A stretch of 59,651 nucleotides of DNA from Oceanobacillus indicireducens (GCF_014647195.1 NZ_BMOS01000022.1:1-59651), one strand, 5' to 3'; numbered from the stretch's first letter, positions 8,226 through 17,425 are shown. The notes: a model not told the origin generated them from the letters alone. Translations and numbers: made by a program.

Positions 8226-8903
8226 ATGAGTCAAGAAACAGTAGCTACAAATCAGGAAGCATTGTACCAAAAATCATATTTCAACCGTCTTGGTGAATTA
8301 GGTGATCTGGCGCCGGATGCGTTTAAAGCGTTCGCGCAGTTTGATAAGGTGGCATTGGCTGAAGGAAAGTTATCTAGAAAGTTGAAAGAACTCATTGCGA
8401 TTGCTGTTGCACATACGACAGGTTGCCCGTATTGCATCGAGGTCCATGTGAAAGCGGCTAAAACTGAAGGTGTAACGAAAGAAGAATTGTCTGAAGTAGT
8501 TCTCGTTGCAACAGCGTTAAAAGCAGGATCTGCAATTGCTCATGGTGTAAACGCACTGAATGCTTACGATGAAATCCAGGATGAAGAATTATATAAACAA
8601 TCTTATTTCAACCGGTTAAAAGAGTTTTCCGCCCTTAATGGCGATATATTCAAAGCGTTTGTAGATTTTGATACGTTGTCACTCAAGGATAATATATTAA
8701 GTGTGAAAGAAAAGGAACTTATCGCAGTAGCTGTTGCGCATACAACGGGTTGCCCGTATTGCATTGATATCCATACAAAGGGTGCAAAGAAAGCGGGTGT
8801 GACGAAAGAAGAGCTAGCAGAGTCGATCTTTGTTGCAACGGCATTAAAGGCGGGCTCGGCGATCGCGCATAGTGTGAATGCTTTAAATGCGTATGATGAC
8901 TAA
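8226..8903 (+). CDS. Tandem carboxymuconolactone decarboxylase/AhpD-like protein
   Basis: Protein of 225 residues built from two homologous CMD/AhpD repeats (about 15-110 and 125-220), each with the redox motif HTTGCPYCIxxH followed by a conserved ATALKAGSAIAH. The CxxCxxxH arrangement is that of alkylhydroperoxidase D, which uses the Cys pair in thiol-dependent peroxide reduction. Single-domain versions normally form oligomers, so this looks like an internal duplication. AAGGAGGAATTTATC gives a strong RBS. It is the last gene of the S-box operon, 56 bases after the ligase. A role in detoxification or in a thiol step of the pathway is inference. Confidence 0.85.
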   Translation: MSQETVATNQEALYQKSYFNRLGELGDLAPDAFKAFAQFDKVALAEGKLSRKLKELIAIAVAHTTGCPYCIEVHVKAAKTEGVTKEELSEVVLVATALKAGSAIAHGVNALNAYDEIQDEELYKQSYFNRLKEFSALNGDIFKAFVDFDTLSLKDNILSVKEKELIAVAVAHTTGCPYCIDIHTKGAKKAGVTKEELAESIFVATALKAGSAIAHSVNALNAYDD

Positions 8904-8931
8904 GATTAAAAGTCTATAGAAAAAACAATAG

Positions 8932-8992
8932 AAAAGCCGCATGGAAACAAGAGAAAAAAATCTAATATTCTCCCCCTATTCCATGTGGTTTT
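8932..8992 (+). terminator. Terminator of the S-box operon
   Basis: AAAAGCCGCATGG and CCATGTGGTTTT pair with a ~36-base loop and a T-rich tail, 29 bases after the AhpD-like gene. Confidence 0.6.
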
Positions 8993-9053
8993 GATTTTAT
9001 CATGTTATCGCCCGAACGAACTTAAATGGGGTATTCGGATTATCGTGTGGGAA

Positions 9054-9099
9054 AAATAACGACTGACTGTAAAGAAGTCTTTACAGTCGGTCGTTATTT
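9054..9099. promoter_or_regulatory. Long perfect-type palindrome upstream of the XRE gene
   Basis: A 22-bp stem (one G-T pair) with a 2-base centre spans 9054-9099. Its core GTAAAGA-AG-TCTTTAC (9069-9084) matches the palindrome at 9113-9128. As DNA it is a likely operator. As RNA it would be a strong hairpin followed by a T-rich tract, so it may also end incoming transcription. Confidence 0.6.
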
Positions 9100-9112
9100 T
9101 GTTATTGTATGT

Positions 9113-9128
9113 GTAAAGATATCTTTAC
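9113..9128. promoter_or_regulatory. Palindromic operator candidate GTAAAGATATCTTTAC
   Basis: Perfect 16-bp palindrome 22 bases before the XRE start codon. The same half-sites occur at 9069-9084, 44 bp away (about four helical turns), which suggests cooperative binding and autoregulation by the adjacent XRE protein (inference). Confidence 0.6.
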
Positions 9129-9149
9129 TATGACTTGGAGGGGTGATTA

Positions 9150-9359
9150 ATGAGGGTAATTAACCATATTCGAGAAATCCGCCTAAAAAAGGGGATAACC
9201 CAAGTTAAAATGGCTGAAGATTTACAAGTTACACGTCAAACTATAAATGCAATTGAAAAAAACAAGTATAATCCCAGTCTGGAGTTAGCGTTGAAATTAA
9301 TAGCATATTTTGACGTACCAATTGATGAATTATTTATTTTAGAGGAGGATGACAAATGA
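9150..9359 (+). CDS. XRE family transcriptional regulator (small HTH)
   Basis: A 69-residue protein that is almost entirely one helix-turn-helix domain: IREIRLKKGITQVKMAEDLQVTRQTINAIEKNKYNPSLELALKLIAYF, with the recognition helix around residues 28-38. Proteins this small (YozG/Cro-like) usually work as dimers. A strong GGAGGGG RBS precedes the ATG. The gene overlaps the following membrane-protein gene (ATGA), a common pairing in which the regulator controls its own operon. Two identical-half-site palindromes lie upstream. Confidence 0.9.
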   Translation: MRVINHIREIRLKKGITQVKMAEDLQVTRQTINAIEKNKYNPSLELALKLIAYFDVPIDELFILEEDDK

Positions 9360-9778
9360 ATGTAAAGGATAGAAAAAAATGGGGAGCATTTTTAGAAAAG
9401 TGGACTCCTTTCTTTATAATTATTTGCACTTTTATGGGTGCTGTTTTAGGTTCAATTCTTATTTACTTTATTCAAGGAGAATTTCCGTCTGAAGTTCTTA
9501 CAGCTGGTTTGATAGTAGCGGTTATTCTTACAATTATTGAAGTGGTTAAACAAAAAGGAAAAAAAGATAATCTTCCCGAAGCAGATGAACGAATCATTCG
9601 TAATGTGTTCCGTTTTTTTGCATACGCATCGCATATTTCCTTAGCTATTTTATTTATAGCTTTAGGAGTTTTTACACTTTTAGGAAACGAGTCGATTTCA
9701 ATTTTTTACCTATGGATCTTTTTCTTTTCGTATATTTGGATTGTAGGTATAGGTTCTCTTATTATTAAAAGAAGATAA
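9356..9778 (+). CDS. Membrane protein translationally coupled to XRE regulator
   Basis: A 140-residue protein with four hydrophobic segments (about 18-40, 45-65, 80-100 and 108-130) and a conserved-looking cytoplasmic PEADERIIRN segment between helices 2 and 3. This arrangement resembles small DUF2178-like membrane proteins found next to small XRE regulators, but I cannot assign it firmly. The ATGA overlap with the regulator implies one transcript and coupled translation. Function is unknown. Confidence 0.75.
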   Translation: MNVKDRKKWGAFLEKWTPFFIIICTFMGAVLGSILIYFIQGEFPSEVLTAGLIVAVILTIIEVVKQKGKKDNLPEADERIIRNVFRFFAYASHISLAILFIALGVFTLLGNESISIFYLWIFFFSYIWIVGIGSLIIKRR

Positions 9779-9831
9779 TAGGATTTAATTAACAACCGAG
9801 TATTAACTACCGACAGTAAGGGATTGTAAAA

Positions 9832-11060
9832 ATGTTAACCAATATGATTAATCTATCAAACTTTAATATTCTGGACGTCAATCGTTCTGTTACTAATAGG
9901 CTATTTAATTGGATTCAAGAAGCAAGCCTTAAAAAGACGTTTACTAGTGTTGCAGATGAGATTGGCGTTGATGAAAAAACTGTACGAAACATCTTTAATG
10001 ACTACGTTGCTGAACTTGAAGATCAAACTGATTTTAGAACTCCTAAATGGCTTGGTATTGATGAAGTTCATTTGCTTAAAAACTATCGTTGTGTTATCAC
10101 CGATGTTGAAAATAAGTCAGTAATTGATATTTTAGGAAAACTCAATAAGGATATGGTTATCAGTTACTTTTCAAAGCTCAAAGACATTGATAAAGTTGAA
10201 CTTGTAGCAATGGATATGTGGAATCCCTATAAAAGTGCTGTTAACTCAGTGATACCACATGCCAAAATCGTAATTGATAAGTTCCATGTTGTTAAATTAG
10301 CTAATGAAGCCTTGGAAAAGATACGAAAGGCTAACCGTGAAAATGTATCAGCTAAAGAGCGTAGGCAACTCATGAGAGACCGTTATGTGCTTCTAAAAAG
10401 GCGTAAAGAGCTTAATGATTTTGACGATCAAATTAAACTGCAAGTGTGGACTGATATGTTCCCGTTACTGGGTCAAGCGTACGAGCTTAAGGAACAATTC
10501 ATTGATATTTATGAAGCTAATACAGTCAACGAAGCCTATGAACTCTATCAAAACTGGCTTTCAAACGTACCCACAGAATTAATAATCTACTTTGAGGATC
10601 TGATTAGGGCAGTGAACAACTGGGAAGAAGAGATATTCAACTATTTTAATTCTCCCATTACAAACGCTTATACAGAATCCCTAAATCGCTTAATTAAAAC
10701 AATGAACCATGTTGGTCGTGGATATTTGAGGCACTTAGAGCAAAGATTTTGTTTACTCAAGGCTATCGTAAAGCTAAAAAGAAAAAGAAATTCAAAGAGG
10801 TTGAGGTTACTTTCGGAAAAATGTTGCCTGATCAATTACCAAATTGGACACAAACTGGCTTTGAATGGGTATATGAAGAAATCTATGGTGCTGACTTTTC
10901 CACACTATTTTCCGATTACCCCTTAAATGTATCTAGTTCGGTTGGTAAGAACACCTTTAATTGCCCGAACAAACTCAAATCTAAGCCCGTTCGAGTGATT
11001 ATAGCACTCCTAATCACCCGAACGAATTCAAAACTTGTTCAAATGGGCAATGAAAAATGA
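9832..11060 (+). pseudogene. Decayed ISL3-family transposase
   Basis: The core matches ISL3 transposases: WIQEASLKKTFTSVADEIGVDEKTVRNIF (HTH), WLGIDEVHLLKNYRCV (first Asp), VAMDMWNPYKSA and DKFHVVKLAN (second Asp region), and NAYTESLNRLIK (Glu). Two lesions are visible. The N-terminal zinc-ribbon region of ~80 residues is missing in frame between NILDV and NRSVTNRLF. A frameshift near 10722-10731 moves the C-terminus (EALRAKILFTQGYRKAKKKKK...FEWVYEEIYG) into the next frame. It is unlikely to be active. Confidence 0.85.
10988..11024. repeat. Large hairpin near the ISL3 relic
   Basis: CGTTCG-A-GTGATTA and TAATCAC-C-CGAACG form a 14-position stem with one mismatch and a 9-base loop. It overlaps copies of a CCCGAACRAAYTC-type motif also seen at 9010-9026 and 10963-10980. 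It may belong to the right end of the decayed element. The stretch 11061-11248 holds nothing else I can name. Confidence 0.5.
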
Positions 11061-11248
11061 AAATGCCTATGCCCTCTTGATTAAGATGTTGGAAACGTGT
11101 CCAATACCATAATGAATTACTTGTTGCATTGCATTAATTATTCCAGGGAAGAGCCTACAGTTTCAGACTGCAAAAGTTAAATGAACAACTATTAAATATC
11201 TTAATACATGAAGATAGATTTATAGCTGCGTTCCTAAGATACTTTAAT

Positions 11249-12172
11249 TTAAACTGTTGCTTTCGGTGGAGATGTTTTTAAGATTTTCTCACCTAGTAAA
11301 GAACCTATAAGATCAACTGCAACTTCAGCTGTTTTATTCCTTTCATCTAGAATAGGATTTACCTCAACGAATTCAGCAGAAGTAATTAAATTTGTATCCG
11401 CTAACATTTCCATTGCAAGATGACTTTCACGATAACTGATTCCACCGTTTACTGGAGTGCCTACACCGGGACAATCAAGTGGATCTAAACCGTCTAAATC
11501 TAAAGATAAATGGATTCCATCTGTATTTTTAAGATAGTCCATTGTTTCGAGTATAACTTGATTCATCCCGAGTTTATCAACTTCATGCATCGTGTATACC
11601 TTCAGGCCAATTTGATTAATCAATTCTTTTTCTCCCTCATCTAAATCGCGTATTCCAATCATCACTACATTCTCAGGTTTTACTTTTGGAGCCTTACTCC
11701 CGATATTGACAAGGGAAGGGTGACCATATCCTAAGCTAACTGCAAGCGGCATCCCATGAATATTGCCAGAGGGAGATGTATCAGGTAGATTGAGATCTCC
11801 ATGAGCATCGAACCAAATAACACCCAAATCAGAATAATTCTGTGCTAATCCTGCTAGTGTTCCAATTGCTATACTATGATCCCCTCCTAGAATTAAGGGA
11901 AATGCTTGGCTTTTAATTATATTATCTACCTGTTCCTGTAAATCTATATTAGTCTTAAGAACTGCATGTAAGTTTTTCAAGTTTGTTAATGATAAATCAT
12001 TCCTATCCTTGTTGCTGACAGCAATATTTCCATTGTCAACCACAGAATGGCCGAGTTCCTCCAGTCGTTCTACAATACCGGCATAGCGGATAGCATCTGG
12101 CCCCATGTTTACCCCCCTTCTTGATTGTCCTAGATCCATTGGAACTCCTAAAATTGAAATATTCTTTCCCAT
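11249..12172 (-). CDS. rocF: Arginase
   Basis: Arginase of 307 residues, hydrolysing L-arginine to L-ornithine and urea in the cytoplasm, the first step of the arginase route. The binuclear manganese ligands are in LGGDHSIAIG, WFDAHGDLN and SLDLDGLDP, and the substrate loop is in SPSGNIHGMPLA. GPDAIRYAG near residue 26 and VEVNPILDERNKTA near 275 are further family markers. AGGGGAGG precedes the ATG. It is separate from and opposite to the following aminotransferase gene, but in the same neighbourhood as rocD, rocA and rocR. I found no sigma-54 promoter directly upstream, unlike the rocA side. Confidence 0.95.
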   Translation of the reverse strand: MGKNISILGVPMDLGQSRRGVNMGPDAIRYAGIVERLEELGHSVVDNGNIAVSNKDRNDLSLTNLKNLHAVLKTNIDLQEQVDNIIKSQAFPLILGGDHSIAIGTLAGLAQNYSDLGVIWFDAHGDLNLPDTSPSGNIHGMPLAVSLGYGHPSLVNIGSKAPKVKPENVVMIGIRDLDEGEKELINQIGLKVYTMHEVDKLGMNQVILETMDYLKNTDGIHLSLDLDGLDPLDCPGVGTPVNGGISYRESHLAMEMLADTNLITSAEFVEVNPILDERNKTAEVAVDLIGSLLGEKILKTSPPKATV

Positions 12173-12506
12173 AAAAAGTACCTCCCCTATTAAAGCTTAA
12201 GGACATCTTAGTTCTTTAAGCGAAATGAATCAAACGAACATTAAATGTTAATAAATATACACTAATTTACCTCATGATTTTCTGATGGACGTTTATTAAC
12301 ACATGAATAATAGCATTTAGGTAATAAAACTTATAGTACTCTTTGTATTTTTATAAATAACTTTGAGGTTAATTACAAAAAAATCGTGGATTTAGACTCC
12401 TTCGTTAGTATTAATTTTTCTTATGGATTGCGTTTGACGAGGTTTTAATATTGTGGAAGAATGATGATTAATATTTCAAAATTTGCGGAAAAGGGAGATG
12501 TTATCA

Positions 12507-13823
12507 ATGATTGATTGGAACACAATTAATAATGAAGGATTATTGGCACCCACGATGGCTAAAGATTTCCCTAATTTACCAGTTAAAAAATCTGAAGGTT
12601 TGTATTACATCGGTATGGATGATCGTAAATATCTAGATTTAACAGCGGGTATAGCTACGGAAAATACTGGTCACAGACACCCTAAAGTTATTGCTGCTAT
12701 TAAAGATCAGGTCGATTATTTAATGCATGGCCCAATTGGTATTATCAACTACGAGTCTATTATTGAATTAGCAAAAAAGCTGCGAACCGTTTTACCTAAG
12801 CCGCTTGATTGTTTCTTCTTTAATAATAGTGGTGCCGAAGCAATTGAGGGTGCAGTAAAATTGGCGAGACACGTAACGAAGAGACCATATGTTGTCTCAT
12901 TTATTGGCGGATTCCATGGAAGAACGATGGGAGCATTAGGTTTGACATCTTCTAAAAGTAAATACAGAAAGCATCTTCCGGTTGGAGGGAGTATGACCTA
13001 CCAGATTCCTTATGCAAAAGTAGATGAAACACCACAAGGGGAAGATCCGGAGCTTTACTGGTCCGACCATGTAGAAAAGGACTTTGAATTACTATTTAAT
13101 CATCAAGTTGACCCTGGTGAAGTTGCAGCAGTTATTTTAGAACCTGTCTTGGGTGAAGGAGGATATGTCGTGCCTCCGAAAGCTTGGTTGCAAAAGATTA
13201 GAGAGATTTGTGACAGGCATAATATTTTACTAATCTTTGATGAGATCCAAACAGGGTTTGGAAGAACCGGTGACTGGTTTGCAGCTAATAGATTCGGTGT
13301 TACTCCAGATATCATGGCAATTGCAAAGGGAATTGCTAGTGGACTTCCATTAAGTGCAACTGTGGCTTCGAGGGAATTAATGGAACAATGGGAAGTTGGG
13401 AGTCATAGTACAACATTTGGAGGGAATCCAGTGGCATGTGCGGCGGCATGCGCAACGATTGATGTTTTTAAAGAGGAAAATTTAATTGAAAATACTAGAA
13501 TCTTAGGTGAGTATGCGTTGGAAAAATTAGAGAACCTCAAAGAAAACCATCCAGCTATTGGTAGCGTAAGAGGAATTGGATTGATGATAGGAATTGAAAT
13601 TGTTCACCCAGACACAGGCGAGCCGAATGGGGAAGGATTAATGAACATACTTGAAAAGTGTCTTGAAAAAGGAGTTATTCTTTACTTGAGTGGTAATCAG
13701 GGGGAAGTAATTCGTATGATGCCACCTCTAACCATTGATAGAAAACATTTAGATCAAGGAATTGCTATATTGGGTGAAGCAATAGCTGAATATGAGCAGG
13801 ATTTAAAGGGAGCAGATAACTGA
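12507..13823 (+). CDS. Class III PLP aminotransferase (GabT-like)
   Basis: Fold-type I aminotransferase of 438 residues from the ATG at 12507, chosen because AAGGGAGATG lies at RBS distance. An upstream in-frame TTG (12483) is less likely. Family hallmarks are [16 protein letters not shown], the [10 protein letters not shown] loop, [14 protein letters not shown] (Asp contacting the pyridine nitrogen) and [14 protein letters not shown] with the Schiff-base Lys. It resembles omega-amino-acid:2-oxoglutarate aminotransferases such as GabT. Substrate is unproven. It probably forms a functional group with the downstream YjiH-like transporter and 2-hydroxyacid dehydrogenase. The 334 bases upstream (12173-12506) contain no further gene or clear regulatory site that I can see. 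Confidence 0.85.
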   Translation: MIDWNTINNEGLLAPTMAKDFPNLPVKKSEGLYYIGMDDRKYLDLTAGIATENTGHRHPKVIAAIKDQVDYLMHGPIGIINYESIIELAKKLRTVLPKPLDCFFFNNSGAEAIEGAVKLARHVTKRPYVVSFIGGFHGRTMGALGLTSSKSKYRKHLPVGGSMTYQIPYAKVDETPQGEDPELYWSDHVEKDFELLFNHQVDPGEVAAVILEPVLGEGGYVVPPKAWLQKIREICDRHNILLIFDEIQTGFGRTGDWFAANRFGVTPDIMAIAKGIASGLPLSATVASRELMEQWEVGSHSTTFGGNPVACAAACATIDVFKEENLIENTRILGEYALEKLENLKENHPAIGSVRGIGLMIGIEIVHPDTGEPNGEGLMNILEKCLEKGVILYLSGNQGEVIRMMPPLTIDRKHLDQGIAILGEAIAEYEQDLKGADN

Positions 13824-14032
13824 GTAGCTTGGGAAAATAACTTTTTGTGTTTACCCCACAACATCATGTGAGTCATGATGTTCTAATCTGTGATAGGGTT
13901 TATTGTTTAGATGTGCGTTTGAATGTAAGCGGTATCTTGAGGAGGTAGACCTATTAAGAATTGGAAAATAGATATTCAGCATGTAAGTATGGTTTATGGT
14001 CTAGTGTGATCTAAGATTGGAGAGTGATCGTT

Positions 14033-15397
14033 ATGAGAGCGCAAAAGAAGGAAGTTGAAGAATACTCAGTCTCAATATCTGGTTTGTTAAAGTTTATCAT
14101 TCCTTCATTATTCGGAGTAATTATTTTTTTAATGCCAGTAAGAGATGCAGATAATAATTTTAATATCCCGCTTGGAGTAATCACTGAATTTTTTATTGAT
14201 TTATTTTCAAGTTTTCTTCCATTCGTAATAACATTAGTAATTATCATTTCAACTGTTCTGTCAGTCATAGCCTATTTCTTTAAGCCTAAATTCATTACAT
14301 CATCTAGAATGTTAAATTCAATGTTCAATACATCGTTTTTTTGGCTCGTCATAAGAGTCATTGGAATGGCAGCTATCATTATGACACACTATCAAGTTGG
14401 ACTTAGTGTGGTGTATTCTGATAGTACAGGTGGTACAATGATGGGATTATTGACAACATTGATTATGTGGTTTTTAGTAGCTTCATTCTTGATGCCTTAC
14501 CTGATTAATTTTGGGATTATGGAATTCACAGGAACACTATTACGAGATGTTATTAGACCATTGTTTACCCTGCCTGGAAGATCGGCTATTGATTTATTAG
14601 CGTCGTGGATCGGAAATGTTAACGTTGGCGTGGTACTAACACGGGAGCAATATAATACAGGATTTTATACTGGGAGAGAAGCGGTAGCCATTGCTACAAA
14701 CTTTTCAACGGTATCCTTACCATTTTGTCTTGTTATTGCAAGAATGCTAGAAGTGGATCATATGTTTCCAGTGTTTTATTTAACGATTGTTATTGCAGGG
14801 ATTATTTGTGCAATGATCATTCCTAGAATTCCACCGATATCGAGAATCCCTGATACATTCCATGTTGAGAATCATTATACAGAAGTAGTGCCAAAAAACA
14901 AAAATAAATTTGCTTGGGCGTTGGAACAAGCTGTAAAACGTGCGGAAAAGTCTGGTTCATTAAAGACACAATTGAAGCAGGGGTATGAAGTTTTTGTAGA
15001 TATTTCATTTGTCTTGATACCTCAAGTGATGGCAATTGGCACGATTGCATTGATTATTGCAGAATATACATCTTTCTTCACTATTATTTCTCAGCCAATG
15101 GTTTATGTGCTAGAGTTCCTTCGAATCCCTGAGGCACAAGCTGCGGCGCCTGCTACGATCACTGGATTTATTGATATGTTTATTCCTGCAGTGTTAGCTT
15201 CAGGAATAGAAACTGAAATAACACGATTCTTTATTGGAGCTTTATCATTAGTTCAAATTATTTATTTAACAGAAATGGCAACTTTAATAATCATTTCAAA
15301 AATGCCGGCGAATTTCTGGGATTTATTAATTATCTTCATTCAAAGAACAATCATTTCAATGCCGATTATTGCTATCATTGCACATATTATTTACTAG
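14033..15397 (+). CDS. YjiH family membrane transporter (nucleoside-recognition/GATE domain)
   Basis: Integral membrane protein of 454 residues with about ten hydrophobic segments and the organisation of YjiH/nucleoside-recognition (GATE) proteins. FTLPGRSAIDLLASWIGNVNVGVVLT near the middle and the mirrored IPEAQAAAPATITGFIDMFIPAVLASG near the end are typical paired gate motifs. Members are presumed permeases for small organic solutes. The ATG at 14033 is preferred over GTG 14024 because GGAGAG lies 8 bases upstream. Between an aminotransferase and a dehydrogenase, it is likely to import or export their amino- or hydroxy-acid substrate (inference). Confidence 0.8.
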   Translation: MRAQKKEVEEYSVSISGLLKFIIPSLFGVIIFLMPVRDADNNFNIPLGVITEFFIDLFSSFLPFVITLVIIISTVLSVIAYFFKPKFITSSRMLNSMFNTSFFWLVIRVIGMAAIIMTHYQVGLSVVYSDSTGGTMMGLLTTLIMWFLVASFLMPYLINFGIMEFTGTLLRDVIRPLFTLPGRSAIDLLASWIGNVNVGVVLTREQYNTGFYTGREAVAIATNFSTVSLPFCLVIARMLEVDHMFPVFYLTIVIAGIICAMIIPRIPPISRIPDTFHVENHYTEVVPKNKNKFAWALEQAVKRAEKSGSLKTQLKQGYEVFVDISFVLIPQVMAIGTIALIIAEYTSFFTIISQPMVYVLEFLRIPEAQAAAPATITGFIDMFIPAVLASGIETEITRFFIGALSLVQIIYLTEMATLIIISKMPANFWDLLIIFIQRTIISMPIIAIIAHIIY

Positions 15398-15432
15398 ACT
15401 TTAAAAATTAACTCAATAACGGAGGCAATTTT

Positions 15433-16404
15433 ATGTTTAAAGTAGTACGTACCTTTGACTTTCCGGGTGCACTCGAAATTGAGAAAGAAATCTTTGGTGA
15501 CCAGCTTGAAATTAAAGAAATTCCATCTTATACGGAAGATGATTTGATTAAAAACTGCAAAGATGCAGATGCTGTCATTTGTGAATATGAACCATTTACA
15601 AAGCGGGTAATAGATGCATTACCTAATCTAAAGCTGATTGCATTCGGTACGATAGGATTCAATTATGCAGATGTAGACTATGCAAAATCTAAAAACATTG
15701 CAGTATCCCATGTTTCAAAATACTGCATTAAAGAGGTTGCTGATTATACGATGGCTATGATATTGATGCTTAATCGTAGAATTAGTTCATTTCATCATCA
15801 AGTTAAAAAAGAAAGAGTATGGAAGTTTGATACATTTCCAAATACAAGAAGACTTGAAGAACAAACGATAGGTCTATTAGGATTTGGTAATATTCCTAGG
15901 TTGGTAGTCGAAAGATTGAAGCCATTCGGGTCAAAAGTAATTGCGTATGATCCGTTTATTGATAAACGTGAAGTGAAGGAAAGATATCATGTGGATCTAG
16001 TTTCTTTTGACAAAGTGCTGGCCGAGTCAGATATTTTAAGTATTCATCTGCCGGTAAATAATGATACATATCAAATCATTAATGATCAAAGTATCGCAAA
16101 AATGAAAGACCAAGTTATTTTTATTAACTCAGCAAGGGGACAATTGATTGATGAATCTGCAATTGTACGTGCCATTGATTCTGGGAAAATGCAATATTAT
16201 GCTGCAGATGTATTAACTGAAGAAAACCCTGATTTGCACACCCATGCGTTTATGGAGTATGAAAATATAATTCTTACTCCCCACATTGCATTTTATTCCC
16301 AAGAAGCGATTCGGGAGGCTTCAATTGAAAGTGCAACAAATGTAAAAAACTTCTTTGAAGGGAACTATAAAAAGGCTCAGATTGTAAATGGAGTGTATGT
16401 ATAA
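15433..16404 (+). CDS. D-isomer-specific 2-hydroxyacid dehydrogenase
   Basis: NAD(P)-dependent oxidoreductase of 323 residues, interconverting 2-keto and D-2-hydroxy acids. The nucleotide-binding fold has GLLGFGNIPRLVVERLKPFG near 150, and the family catalytic set is visible: Arg in NSARGQLID, Glu in DVLTEENPD and His in LTPHIAFYS. The substrate-binding N-terminal domain contains AFGTIGFNYADVDYAK. GGAGGCAATTTT is the RBS, 35 bases downstream of the transporter stop, so the two are probably co-transcribed. It could reduce the keto acid made by the aminotransferase, but no substrate can be read. Confidence 0.85.
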   Translation: MFKVVRTFDFPGALEIEKEIFGDQLEIKEIPSYTEDDLIKNCKDADAVICEYEPFTKRVIDALPNLKLIAFGTIGFNYADVDYAKSKNIAVSHVSKYCIKEVADYTMAMILMLNRRISSFHHQVKKERVWKFDTFPNTRRLEEQTIGLLGFGNIPRLVVERLKPFGSKVIAYDPFIDKREVKERYHVDLVSFDKVLAESDILSIHLPVNNDTYQIINDQSIAKMKDQVIFINSARGQLIDESAIVRAIDSGKMQYYAADVLTEENPDLHTHAFMEYENIILTPHIAFYSQEAIREASIESATNVKNFFEGNYKKAQIVNGVYV

Positions 16405-16461
16405 TATTTTGCTAAAAAATTGAAGTATACTAGCATGTTATATTTTTAATTTGTAAGGATT

Positions 16462-16496
16462 AATTAACCCACATATTCATTTGATGTGGGTTAATT
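16462..16496. terminator. Bidirectional terminator between convergent genes
   Basis: AATTAACCCACAT and ATGTGGGTTAATT form a perfect 13-bp stem with a 9-base loop. A TTTTTT stretch follows on the plus side after GATG. It separates the dehydrogenase from the convergent LysR gene. Confidence 0.8.
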
Positions 16497-16540
16497 GATG
16501 TTTTTTGCATTAGTTTAGATATAACTGGCTTAGTTAAATT

Positions 16541-17425
16541 CTAATGATGAGTAGCTAGTGGCCAAGCGCTTTGTAATAGCTCATTAAATGTTTGAATATT
16601 TGGCTCTTCCGAACGAACCTTTAAATAAATAGATGAAGTGGTGACAAGATCAGCAATCCTTTCTAAAACGATAAGAGAACCATCCTCCAATTCTTCTTTG
16701 ACTATATTCTCTCCTAATACAGCGGAGCCTGTCCCATTTAAAACAATTCGCTTTATTGTTTCATCACTACCTCCACAAATAATGGTTGATTCGGGTTTGA
16801 GACCCGTTTCTTTAAAGTAATTACTAGCAATTTCACTAAAACTACAATCGTCATCATAAGAAATAAATGGGTAATCAGAAAAAATTTCATCTACATTTTT
16901 TCCCTGACTAATCTCAGAGGAAGCGACTAATACCACATGCTCTTCATCTAAAATAATCTTATTTAAATCAGCTCCTCCATCGTTACCTGCCACTATGGCG
17001 ATATCAGCAACATGGTTTCTAGCGCATGCAAGAGCGTGGTGACTATTTAGTGGGAGAAGGTTTAAACGAACATTTGGATACATCTCGGAGTAAGCCTTTA
17101 TTATTAATGCAAGATAGCGCGTACAATAGTATTCAGATGCTGCAATCGTAAGAGTTCCATCAGGGCGGTGCAGTTTCTGCATGTCTCTTTCGATGTCTTC
17201 TATATAGGCAAGTAAATGATCTACATGTACCTTAAACTTCTTACCAGCGGCCGTTAAAAAGGTCTCTTTACCAATTCGGGTGAAAAGTTTATGGTTTAAT
17301 CTTTCTTCTAAAGCTTGGATATGTAAAGTTACAGTAGGTTGGGTGTATTTCAATTCCTTTGCAGCTTCCGTTAAGTTTAATTTTTCCGCTACAACTTGAA
17401 ATGTCTTTAGATTTCTAATTTCCAT
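16541..17425 (-). CDS. LysR family transcriptional regulator
   Basis: Regulator of 294 residues. The N-terminal winged HTH reads LKTFQVVAEKLNLTEAAKELKYTQPTVTLHIQALEERLNHKLFTR, and the remainder is the two-lobed periplasmic-binding-like effector domain (LTIAASEYYCTRYLALIIKAYSEMYP onwards). It is convergent with the dehydrogenase gene and upstream of rocD, which reads away in the same direction. It may control the aminotransferase-transporter-dehydrogenase set (context inference). I see no T-N11-A box that I would commit to in the flanks. Confidence 0.9.
   Translation of the reverse strand: MEIRNLKTFQVVAEKLNLTEAAKELKYTQPTVTLHIQALEERLNHKLFTRIGKETFLTAAGKKFKVHVDHLLAYIEDIERDMQKLHRPDGTLTIAASEYYCTRYLALIIKAYSEMYPNVRLNLLPLNSHHALACARNHVADIAIVAGNDGGADLNKIILDEEHVVLVASSEISQGKNVDEIFSDYPFISYDDDCSFSEIASNYFKETGLKPESTIICGGSDETIKRIVLNGTGSAVLGENIVKEELEDGSLIVLERIADLVTTSSIYLKVRSEEPNIQTFNELLQSAWPLATHH

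Noticed and set aside
9150-9778. Treating the XRE/membrane protein pair as a toxin-antitoxin or phage immunity cassette
   Set aside because: No toxin motif, integrase or phage genes are nearby. Small XRE plus membrane protein pairs are common housekeeping-type regulators.
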